Below are positions 1 through 6,829 of a stretch of 50,348 nucleotides of DNA, one piece after another. The stretch is from Candidatus Krumholzibacteriota bacterium (GTDB lineage: Bacteria; Krumholzibacteriota; Krumholzibacteriia; JACNKJ01). The notes under the pieces are model-generated. The model searched no databases, was not told the origin of the DNA, and worked only from the letters and a program-made list of their open reading frames with translations. Positions within the stretch are counted from its first letter, which is position 1. Each line of letters begins with the position of its first letter. The stretch spans positions 1 through 50,348 of the forward strand of contig JAFGBK010000041.1 in NCBI GenBank assembly GCA_016933175.1, in the 5' to 3' direction. The translations under genes were made by a program, and so were the position numbers.

Positions 1-1028
1 ATGGTCTCGACCGCGGTCGAGGGGACGATGATCATCGAGCCCTTCTGCTTGAGCCCCTCGAAGACCATGTTCATGGCGCGCAGGTGCAGGGCGACCGGGT
101 TGTTGCGATAGGCCTCGCTCGCCTGGGCGAACTTGGTGGCGATCTCCGTCTCGGCCGTGCCGAGGATGACGCGGCTCTGCCGCTCGCGCTCGGCCTGGGC
201 CTGGCGGCTCATGGCGTCCTCGAGCGCCTGCGGGATGATCACGTCGCGGATCTCGATGGACTGGATGGTGATGCCCCAGGGATCCGTCTTGCGGTCCACC
301 ACCTGCTGGATCTCGTGGCCCACCTGCTCCCGGTTGGAGAGCATGTCGGCCAGATCGTGCCGCCCGATGGCGTCGCGCAGGGCCGTCTGGGAACTGAGGA
401 TGACCGCCTGCTCGTAGTTCTCCACCTCGAGCACGCTCATCTTCGCGTCCCAGACGAGCCAGAAGGCGATGGCGTCCACGTTCACCGGCACCGTGTCGCG
501 GGTCAGGGTCGTCTCGGCGCGGAAATCCGTGACGCGCACGCGATGGTCGATGAAGCGGTCCACCCGATCGATGAGGGGGAAGATGGTGAAGAAGCCGGGG
601 CCGCGGATGGCCTTGAAGCGGCCCAGGCGCAGCACGACGCCCTTCTCCCACTGCTTGGCGATCTGGACGGAGGCGGCCACGAGCAGGCCCAGGTAGGCCG
701 CCCAGTGCATGGCCCAGGGCGTGAAGCCCACGTAGGCGTAGCGCAGCACCACCCAGTAGGCGACGCCCAGGAAGATGACCTGCCACCAGCGCGGCAGGGC
801 GCTCAGCCCCCCGCCCATGACGATGGCGGCCACCACGGCCAGGATCTCGGAGCGCAGGTGGGCGATGCCGCCGTCGGGGATGCCGCGCGCGGCCTGGATG
901 GCGGCGCCCGCGCCCATGAACAGGATGAGCAGCGCCATGTTCAGCGCGCTGAAGCGGAAGTCGGTCTTCTGGACGCCGGGCAGGGAGCCGCCCGGCCGCT
1001 CGGTGATCTTGATCAGCTTGTCGTTCAT
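1..1028 (-). CDS. SPFH/Band 7 (stomatin/slipin-like) membrane protein, 3' part beyond window
   Basis: The minus-strand frame opens with ATG at 1028 and stays open to the window edge (at least 342 codons), so the C-terminus is missing. The first ~125 residues hold about four hydrophobic segments. A typical SPFH start follows (KQWEKGVVLRLGRFKAI, then GPGFFTIFPLIDRVDRF), then the conserved VPVNVDAIAFWLVWD stretch and an Ala/Glu/Arg-rich helical region (QAQAERERQSRVILGTAETE). SPFH proteins scaffold membrane microdomains and often regulate membrane proteases. The extra N-terminal membrane segments are more than a simple slipin has. The ATG overlaps the TGA of the upstream GntR gene (ATGA), so the two are translationally coupled. 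The family call is firm; the substrate or partner is unknown. Confidence 0.85.
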   Translation of the reverse strand, partial: MNDKLIKITERPGGSLPGVQKTDFRFSALNMALLILFMGAGAAIQAARGIPDGGIAHLRSEILAVVAAIVMGGGLSALPRWWQVIFLGVAYWVVLRYAYVGFTPWAMHWAAYLGLLVAASVQIAKQWEKGVVLRLGRFKAIRGPGFFTIFPLIDRVDRFIDHRVRVTDFRAETTLTRDTVPVNVDAIAFWLVWDAKMSVLEVENYEQAVILSSQTALRDAIGRHDLADMLSNREQVGHEIQQVVDRKTDPWGITIQSIEIRDVIIPQALEDAMSRQAQAERERQSRVILGTAETEIATKFAQASEAYRNNPVALHLRAMNMVFEGLKQKGSMIIVPSTAVET

Positions 1029-1426
1029 GTCAGCCCCTCCTCGCGGGGGAGACGCTCGGCCAGCTCGGAGTGGATCTCCTGGAGGCCGAAGCCGAACTCC
1101 GCGGCCTTGGACAGGAACTCCGTGACCATCTCGCGGAGCTTGGACGCGCGCACCAGCTCATCCTCGTGCAGCTCCGCCGTGGCCACGAAGGTGCCCTTGC
1201 CGCGCAGGCTGTGGACGACGCCCGCGCGCTCCAGCTCGAGATAGCCGCGGGCGACCGTGTTGTAGTTGACGTTCAGATCCACCGCGAACTGGCGCACCGT
1301 CGGCAGCTGCTCGCCCGGACGCAGGCGGCCGTCGGCGACGGCCACCTTGACCCAGTCGACGATCTGCCGGTAGATGGGCACGCCGCTGGCGGTATCCAGT
1401 GTCAGTGCGATGGGTTTCTGTTTCAT
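1025..1426 (-). CDS. GntR-family transcriptional regulator, YtrA-like
   Basis: This 133-residue protein begins MKQKPIALTLDTASGVPIYRQIVDWVK. The winged-helix core follows (LRPGEQLPTVRQFAVDLNVNYNTVARGYLELERAGVVHSLRGKGTFV, residues ~34-80) and then a short helical tail, as in the YtrA subfamily, which lacks a large ligand domain. I chose the ATG at 1426 over an upstream in-frame ATG at 1483 because AAGGTGG lies just upstream and the protein then begins at the family's usual point. It overlaps the SPFH gene by ATGA. YtrA regulators usually repress their own operon, commonly one for membrane-stress or ABC-transport genes, so control of the SPFH protein is the likely role (inference). Confidence 0.88.
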   Translation of the reverse strand: MKQKPIALTLDTASGVPIYRQIVDWVKVAVADGRLRPGEQLPTVRQFAVDLNVNYNTVARGYLELERAGVVHSLRGKGTFVATAELHEDELVRASKLREMVTEFLSKAAEFGFGLQEIHSELAERLPREEGLT

Positions 1427-1441
1427 GATTGCCCCACCTTG

Positions 1442-1477
1442 ATAGATGAACATTGTGCTAGAAGTATAGTTCAACAT
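1442..1477 (-). promoter_or_regulatory. Candidate GntR operator: two tandem 12-bp sites and a TGAAC/GTTCA dyad
   Basis: On the plus strand ATAGATGAACAT (1442-1453) and ATAGTTCAACAT (1466-1477) match at 10 of 12 positions and start 24 bp apart, about two helical turns. Within them TGAAC (1447-1451) and GTTCA (1469-1473) form an inverted repeat. The block lies just upstream of the GntR start codon and its ribosome-binding site, where an autoregulatory operator would be expected. There is no direct proof of binding. Confidence 0.4.
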
Positions 1478-1553
1478 AGACATATGTCAAGATGGCAATG
1501 TGGAGTCGCAACGAATCACCGTGCAACGGATGGGATGGATGGCGCCGGAGCGC

Positions 1554-2786
1554 TCAGTCCAGGAGCACCACGCGGCTGCCGCCCCGGAGGCGGCCCGAGG
1601 CCGGGCGCACGTAGTAGACGCCGGCCGGCAGGCGGTGGCCGTGGCCGTCGCGGCCGTCCCAGAGGACGCTGCCGCCGGCGGTCTCGAGGAGGCGCAGCAG
1701 GCGCCCGGCGGCGTCGTAGACGGCCAGGCGTCCGGCGCCTGCCGGATCGGCGGCCAGGCGCAGGGTCGTGCTGCCATGGAAGGGATTGGGCCAGGCCTGC
1801 ACGCGGGGCGGCACGGGGCCGGCCGTCCCGGGCGCGGCCGTGACCGTCTCGATGCCCGCCATGTGGCAGAACACGCCCAGGACCATCTTGGCCATGGCCA
1901 GGTGGAAGGGCGGCGTGATGCAGTTGGCGAAGGTGTCCCCGTCGTCGTTGGCGTGCGGGGCGTGGTCATGGCCCTCCCAGATGGAGACGCCCATGTAGCC
2001 CTCGTACCAGAAGGACCAGGCGTCGCTGTTGCTGCCCTCGATGATCTCGGTCTCGAAGAGGATGGGCGAGTAGGTCTCCCCCAGGGTCTGCACCTCCTGG
2101 GCGAGCGTGGTGCTGGCCGTATTGTGGAAGATCAGGCAGTCGTGGGTGGTCTGGTCGAAGCCCACCATGTCCACGTTGAGATAGCCCAGAACCACGGCGC
2201 CCTGGTCGGCCAGGCTTGCGGCGTGCATGCCGCTGCCCTGGCGGCCCACCTCCTCGGCGCCGAAGAAGCAGATCTCGATGTCCTGCCGGAAGCTGGTGCC
2301 GGCCAGGAGCTGGGCCAGCTCGAGCAGGACGGCCACGCCGCTGCCGTTGTCGTCGGCGCCGGGAGCGGACTTCTCGTGGTCGTCGAAGCTGGTGCCGCTG
2401 CCGTCGGCCGTCGTGTCGTCGATGCTGTCCCAGTGGGCGCCGATGACGAGCAGGCCGTCGGGATCGGTGCCCTCGCGGCGGGCGATGACGTTCCAGGAAG
2501 CGATGGTGCCGAGCTGAGGATGGCGCACCTCGAACTCCTCGATGCCGGTCTCCCAGCCGAGCCAGACCATCTCGTCGTAGAGCTCCTGGACGACCACCGG
2601 CGCGTTGACCGAGGCCACGAAGCGGGTGCCGAAGGCCTCCAGGTGGCGGACGTCCTGGGTCAGGTGGACGCCGCTGACCATGGCCTGGAGCTGGCCGATG
2701 GTGGTGCCGATGTCGGCGCGCGGCGCGGCCGGAGCGGCGAGGAGAGCGAGCAGGCAGGCGAGCGGAACGATCGGACGCGGCTTCAC
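1554..2786 (-). CDS. Secreted M28-family zinc aminopeptidase with FlgD-like C-terminal domain
   Basis: 410 residues from a GTG start. Residues 1-24 are a signal peptide (basic start, then LACLLALLAAPAA). The M28 zinc ligands are recognisable: H118 in GAHWDS, D145 in PGADDNGSG, the E178-E179 pair in GAEEVG, D206 in NVDMVG and a late His near 276-278 (HDHAPH). The fold removes N-terminal residues from peptides using two zinc ions. Residues ~325-410 are the FlgD-like domain: WPNPF, a YDAAGRLLR strand and WDGRDGHG, ending in VVLLD. This is probably an envelope or extracellular peptidase, by the signal peptide and tail. It is convergent with no neighbour and divergent from mlaE. Confidence 0.9.
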   Translation of the reverse strand: MKPRPIVPLACLLALLAAPAAPRADIGTTIGQLQAMVSGVHLTQDVRHLEAFGTRFVASVNAPVVVQELYDEMVWLGWETGIEEFEVRHPQLGTIASWNVIARREGTDPDGLLVIGAHWDSIDDTTADGSGTSFDDHEKSAPGADDNGSGVAVLLELAQLLAGTSFRQDIEICFFGAEEVGRQGSGMHAASLADQGAVVLGYLNVDMVGFDQTTHDCLIFHNTASTTLAQEVQTLGETYSPILFETEIIEGSNSDAWSFWYEGYMGVSIWEGHDHAPHANDDGDTFANCITPPFHLAMAKMVLGVFCHMAGIETVTAAPGTAGPVPPRVQAWPNPFHGSTTLRLAADPAGAGRLAVYDAAGRLLRLLETAGGSVLWDGRDGHGHRLPAGVYYVRPASGRLRGGSRVVLLD

Positions 2787-2824
2787 GGGGACCGTCCTGG
2801 CTGTGGGGCTCGGGATTCGGCACT

Positions 2825-2830
2825 AGTATA
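2825..2830 (-). promoter_or_regulatory. Candidate -10 element of the M28 peptidase gene
   Basis: TATACT read on the minus strand, 38 bases upstream of the GTG start, in an otherwise very GC-rich spacer. No convincing -35 hexamer is visible at 16-18 bases. Confidence 0.35.
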
Positions 2831-2944
2831 GCGCATGCCGCCAGGGCGGGGCCAGGCGGCCGCGCGGACGGCGGCGCCGTGGGGCACGCCGGGGCAGAAC
2901 GGGAAGCCGCGGGGAAGCGTCTCGCGGCGGCCGGACAACTTGAG

Positions 2945-2973
2945 TTGACCCCTTCCCGGCCCGGGGTTAGAAC
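2945..2973 (+). promoter_or_regulatory. Candidate promoter of mlaEFD, leaderless geometry
   Basis: TTGACC (2945-2950), 17 bases, TAGAAC (2968-2973). The -10 ends six bases before the ATG of mlaE, so transcription would start at or next to the start codon. There is no Shine-Dalgarno sequence before that ATG, which fits a leaderless mRNA. Confidence 0.55.
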
Positions 2974-2979
2974 AGGCCC

Positions 2980-3783
2980 ATGATTCCCTTCGCCGGCACC
3001 AGCGCCAACCTGGGGCGGGCCATCCTCGGCTTCGTCGAGGAGATCGGCGGCATTAGCCTGCTCACGGGGCGCATCCTCGCCCAGACGCCGCGCATCGTCC
3101 GCGGCGGCCGGCTCCTGGTGGACCAGATGATGGAGATCGGCAACCGCTCCATGCCGCTGGTCTTCGTGGTCTCCATCTTCACGGGCGCGGTCACGGCCGT
3201 GCAGGCGAGCTACCAGTTCCAGGCCTACGTGCCCCTGATTCTCCTGAGCAGCACCGTGCACCGCTCGGTCATCATCGAGCTGGGGCCCGTGCTGACGGCC
3301 CTCGTGGTGGGCGGCCGGGTGTCGGCCTCCATCGCCGCCGAGCTGGGGACCATGCGCGTCACGGAGCAGGTGGACGCCCTGGAGGCCATGGCCATCGATC
3401 CCGTGCGCTACCTGGCCCTGCCCCGCTTCTGGGCGGCCGTGGTGATGATGCCGGCCCTGACGGTGCTGGCGGACCTGCTCGCCATCCTGGGCGCCTGGGT
3501 GGTGGCCCTGCTGACGGTGCCGGGCATGACCAACCACCTCTTCGTCGAGGGCCTCAAGCTGCACTTCTACCTGCACGACTTCTATTCCGGCCTGGCCAAG
3601 GCGGTAGTCTTCGGCATGATCATCGCCGTGACGGGCTGCTTCTACGGCCTGCGGGCCGGCGGCGGCGCCGAGGGGGTGGGCCGCGCCACCATGAAGGCCG
3701 TGGTGGCCAACTGCCTGGCCATCCTGGTCCTGGACTACTTCCTGGCCACGGTCCTCTTCCAGATCCTCTTCGGGAAGGGCTGA
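2980..3783 (+). CDS. mlaE: MlaE/YrbE-family ABC transporter permease
   Basis: 267 residues. This is the permease of an MCE-type lipid transporter that moves phospholipids between the inner and outer membrane. Visible family features are the amphipathic start, SMPLVFVVSIFTGAVTAVQASYQF, the conserved ELGPVLTALVVGGRVSASIAAELGTMRVTEQVDALEAMAIDP segment (residues ~95-135) that contacts the ATPase, and about five hydrophobic segments. Full family length. It is first in a tight operon: the ATPase begins 2 bases after its stop and the MCE protein follows. No mlaB or mlaC follows, so this is a minimal E-F-D set. Initiation is probably from a leaderless transcript. Confidence 0.93.
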   Translation: MIPFAGTSANLGRAILGFVEEIGGISLLTGRILAQTPRIVRGGRLLVDQMMEIGNRSMPLVFVVSIFTGAVTAVQASYQFQAYVPLILLSSTVHRSVIIELGPVLTALVVGGRVSASIAAELGTMRVTEQVDALEAMAIDPVRYLALPRFWAAVVMMPALTVLADLLAILGAWVVALLTVPGMTNHLFVEGLKLHFYLHDFYSGLAKAVVFGMIIAVTGCFYGLRAGGGAEGVGRATMKAVVANCLAILVLDYFLATVLFQILFGKG

Positions 3784-3784
3784 C

Positions 3785-4531
3785 GTGATCGAGGTGCGGG
3801 GGCTCAAGAAGCGCTTCGACGACCTGGTCGTCCTGGACGGCGTCGACCTGGACGTCCGCGAGGGCGAGACCCTGGTCATCATCGGCCGCAGCGGCAGCGG
3901 CAAGAGCGTGCTGGTCAAGCACCTGGTGGGCCTGCTCCAGCCCGACGCCGGCTCCATCCGCATGGGCGGGGCCGAGGTGACGGCCCTGGGCGGCAGCGCC
4001 CTCTACACGCACCGCCGGCGCTTCGGCTACCTCTTCCAGAGCGCCGCCCTCTTCGACTCCCTCAGCGTGGGCGGCAACGTGGGCCTGGGCCTGCGCGAGC
4101 ACCGCGTGCTGGGCGAGGCCGACGTCCGGCGCGTGGTGGCCGAGAAGCTGGCCCTGGTGGGCCTGGAGGGCGTCGAGGACAAGAAGCCGGCCGAGCTGTC
4201 GGGCGGCATGAAGAAGCGCGTCGGCCTGGCGCGGGCCATCGCCATGAACCCGGAGGTGGTCATCTACGACGAGCCCACCACGGGCCTGGATCCCATCATG
4301 GCCGACGTCATCAACGAGCTGATCCTGGACCTGCAGCGGCGCCTGGACATCACGAGCATCGTCGTCACCCACGACATGACCAGCGCCCGCAAGATCGCCG
4401 ACCGCATCGCCATGCTCTACGAGGGGCGCATCATCTTCGACGGCGATCCGGACGCGCTGGACCGCTGCCCGGACCCCGTGGTGCGCCAGTTCGTCGAGGG
4501 GCGGAGCCAGGGGCCCATCCAGTTGCGCTAG
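3785..4531 (+). CDS. mlaF: MlaF-type ABC transporter ATP-binding protein
   Basis: 248 residues from GTG, one base after the mlaE stop. The ABC ATPase motifs are in order: Walker A GRSGSGKSV (residues ~36-44), Q-loop LFQSAALFDSL, signature LSGGMKKRVGLARAI (~138), Walker B VVIYDEPTTGLDP (~158) and the switch His in VTHDM. The signature with MKKRV and the PTTGLDP Walker B are typical of the MlaF/Mkl branch. It energises the MlaE permease on the cytoplasmic face. The C-terminus ends in RSQGPIQL, as in relatives. Confidence 0.95.
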   Translation: MIEVRGLKKRFDDLVVLDGVDLDVREGETLVIIGRSGSGKSVLVKHLVGLLQPDAGSIRMGGAEVTALGGSALYTHRRRFGYLFQSAALFDSLSVGGNVGLGLREHRVLGEADVRRVVAEKLALVGLEGVEDKKPAELSGGMKKRVGLARAIAMNPEVVIYDEPTTGLDPIMADVINELILDLQRRLDITSIVVTHDMTSARKIADRIAMLYEGRIIFDGDPDALDRCPDPVVRQFVEGRSQGPIQLR

Positions 4532-4546
4532 ACGAAAGGGACGGAC

Positions 4547-5425
4547 GTGCGACGAAACGTGGAGCTGCGGGTGGGGGCGCTGGTGATCCTGGCCATCGTG
4601 GTCGGGACCTTCTGGCTGCTCTTCCTCAAGGAGTTCAAGTTCCGGACGGCCACCTACCCCGTCCACGTGGACTTCCGCGAGGTGGCGGGGATCTCCGTCG
4701 GGGCGCCCGTGCACATCCTGGGCGTGGTGCGCGGCAAGGTGGACGCCATCGCGCTGCGGCGCGACCACGTGCGACTGACCCTGGGCATCGAGGAGGGCAC
4801 CTTCATCAGCCGGGACGCCCGCTTCGTCCTGCAGCCCGACCTGATCAATCCCACGTCCGTGCGCATCGAGCAGGGCCGGGACGCGACGGCCCTCACCCCC
4901 GGCAGCACCCTGCCGGGCCATCAGGCCGCCGAGATGGGCCGGCTCCTGGAGGAGGGCACGCGCCTGGTGGTTTCCCTGCGCTCACTGAGCGAGCGCATGG
5001 ACTCCCTGGCCGCCGACGCCCGCCTGGACGCGATGCTCACGGACATGTCGGCCGGCGCCGCCGAGATGCGGGCCTGGACCAGCGAGGGACGTGAAGAAAC
5101 GGCCCGGGTCCTGGCGCGCATCGAGGCCCTGGGCGGGGAGCTGGAGGGCCTGGTGGCCGAGACCCGCGGGCCCTTCGGCGAGGCCCTGGACGGGATGAAC
5201 CGGTTCTCCACCGGGGCCGACAGCCTCGTCCAGAGCCTGGAGGTGGCCGCTCGCAGCCTGGCGACCGTGGGCCGGCGCCTGGAGGGCGGCGAGGGCAGCC
5301 TGGGCCGGATGCTCGAATCCGACGAGTTCTATCTCCAACTCAATGAAACGATTACGAAGCTGGACAGCCTTATCACAGATATCAGACAAAATCCCAAAAA
5401 GTTTGTGCATTTTTCGCTATTCTGA
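4547..5425 (+). CDS. mlaD: MlaD/MCE-domain lipid transport protein
   Basis: 292 residues from GTG, 15 bases after mlaF. One N-terminal membrane anchor (GALVILAIVVGTFWLLFL, residues ~7-25) is followed by the MCE beta domain (YPVHVDFREVAGISVGAPVHILGVVRGKVDAIAL, ~38-75), which forms the periplasmic hexameric ring. A long helical region (~140-270) follows, with Leu/Ala heptads and the LGGELEGLV and LGRMLESDEFY motifs. It ends in the conserved NPKKFVHFSLF. Only the last ~28 codons (from about 5338) are AT-rich with rare codons, against the GC-rich body. It completes the mlaEFD operon; no partner follows. Confidence 0.9.
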   Translation: MRRNVELRVGALVILAIVVGTFWLLFLKEFKFRTATYPVHVDFREVAGISVGAPVHILGVVRGKVDAIALRRDHVRLTLGIEEGTFISRDARFVLQPDLINPTSVRIEQGRDATALTPGSTLPGHQAAEMGRLLEEGTRLVVSLRSLSERMDSLAADARLDAMLTDMSAGAAEMRAWTSEGREETARVLARIEALGGELEGLVAETRGPFGEALDGMNRFSTGADSLVQSLEVAARSLATVGRRLEGGEGSLGRMLESDEFYLQLNETITKLDSLITDIRQNPKKFVHFSLF

Positions 5426-5671
5426 TCTAAGCTACTACCGGACAACATGCTGCACTGCCGGCGAGGTCGCCGCGAGGGGCGCCGAGGCCCTTCCCACCCC
5501 TGACCTTCGTGTATACTGGAAACGTCCGCGCCGGGGTGCCTCTCGAACGGGAGTCCGCGCCCGGGCCGCCCGGCCGGGAACGAAATCCGCGTCCATGCCC
5601 ATGAAAGGAGGAGGGAGCGGAGAAAAGGACACCATCGCCCGACGGACGGGCGAGCGAAGGAAGGATCAGCC
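5426..5671 (+). other. Intergenic region between mlaD and the KamA-like gene
   Basis: 246 bases. A TATACT hexamer (5512-5517) is the only promoter-like element I can point to, with no clear -35. A purine-rich stretch (about 5605-5630) and GAAGGAAGGA (about 5656-5665) precede the ATG at 5672; the latter is the likely ribosome-binding site. No terminator hairpin after mlaD and no riboswitch fold was recognised. Confidence 0.4.
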
Positions 5672-6829
5672 ATGCATCGCGTCCGTTATCACAGAAGCCT
5701 CGATGCGGTGGCCGGTCTCTCCAAGGATGAGAGGGACCGCCTCGCGCCCGTGGCCGAACGCTACGCGTTCCGCGCCAACGACTACACCCTGGGCCTGATC
5801 GACTGGAGCGACCCCGCGGATCCCATCCGCCGGATCGTGATTCCCGACGAGGGCGAGCTGGAGCCCTTCGGCCGCCTGGATCCCAGCCAGGAGGCCGTCA
5901 ACTACGTGGCCCCCGGCTGCCAGCACAAGTACCGCGACACGGCCCTCCTGGTGATCAGCGAGATCTGCGGCGGCCAGTGCCGCTTCTGCTTCCGCAAGCG
6001 GCTCTTCCTGGGCAACAGCGCGGAGGTGGAGGTGGATCCCGGGCCGGGCATCGACTACATCCGCCGCACCCGCTCCATCAGCAACGTGCTGCTGACGGGC
6101 GGCGACCCGCTGATGCTCTCCACCCGCCGCCTGGACGCCATCCTCGCCGAGCTGCGGGGCATCGAGCACGTGGGGATCATCCGCCTCGGCACCAAGCTGC
6201 CGGCCTACGATCCCCTCCGCATCAGCGAGGATGCCGGGCTGCTGGAGGCGCTGGCCCGCCACAGCCGTCCCGACCGGCGCATCTACGTGATGACGCACTT
6301 CAACCACCCCAGGGAGCTGACCCGCGAGGCCCTGCGGGCCCTGGACCGGCTCCACCGCGCCGGCGTGATCCTGTGCAACCAGACGCCCATCCTGCGCGGC
6401 GTCAACGACGACGCGGCGACCCTCGCCACCCTGGTGCGCCGGCTCAGCTACGCCGGCGTGGCGCCCTACTACTTCTTCCAGTGCCGGCCCACGGCCGGCA
6501 ACCGGCCCTACACGGTGCCCCTGGTGGAGAGCCACCAGCTCCTCGCGCGCGCCGTGACGGGGGAGGCCGGCCTGGCGCGCCGCGCGCGCCTGGTGATGAG
6601 CCACGCCAGCGGGAAGGTGGAGGTGGTGGGCGTCACCGCCGACAAGATCTACTGCCGCTACCAGCGCGCCCGCGATCCGCGGGACGAGGGCCGCTTCTTC
6701 GCCTGCAAGCGGGACGACCGGGCCTTCTGGCTGGACGACCTGCTGGGCTGGGAGCACGCGCAACGCCACGCCGCCCACGCGCCGCACCGCCTCGCCGCGC
6801 CGGGCGGGTCGGCCTCACTCGCGGAGTAG
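5672..6829 (+). CDS. KamA-family radical SAM protein (lysine 2,3-aminomutase-like)
   Basis: 385 residues. The radical SAM cluster ligands are C99, C103 and C106 in ICGGQCRFCFRKR, the exact spacing of KamA/EpmB enzymes. LLTGGDPLML and the long beta/alpha barrel of the family follow. Near residue ~314 is SHASGKVEVVG, whose Lys aligns with the PLP-binding lysine region of aminomutases. The family interconverts alpha- and beta-amino groups or modifies EF-P; this protein could be a divergent aminomutase, and its substrate cannot be told. It lacks the C-terminal zinc and dimerisation extension of classical KamA. Its 3' end overlaps the convergent heparinase-like gene by 15 bases. A strong purine-rich SD precedes the ATG. 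Confidence 0.82.
   Translation: MHRVRYHRSLDAVAGLSKDERDRLAPVAERYAFRANDYTLGLIDWSDPADPIRRIVIPDEGELEPFGRLDPSQEAVNYVAPGCQHKYRDTALLVISEICGGQCRFCFRKRLFLGNSAEVEVDPGPGIDYIRRTRSISNVLLTGGDPLMLSTRRLDAILAELRGIEHVGIIRLGTKLPAYDPLRISEDAGLLEALARHSRPDRRIYVMTHFNHPRELTREALRALDRLHRAGVILCNQTPILRGVNDDAATLATLVRRLSYAGVAPYYFFQCRPTAGNRPYTVPLVESHQLLARAVTGEAGLARRARLVMSHASGKVEVVGVTADKIYCRYQRARDPRDEGRFFACKRDDRAFWLDDLLGWEHAQRHAAHAPHRLAAPGGSASLAE

Noticed and set aside
1966-3963. 665-codon minus-strand frame antisense to mlaE and the peptidase
   Set aside because: A GC-driven shadow frame; both underlying genes have clear motifs in other frames.
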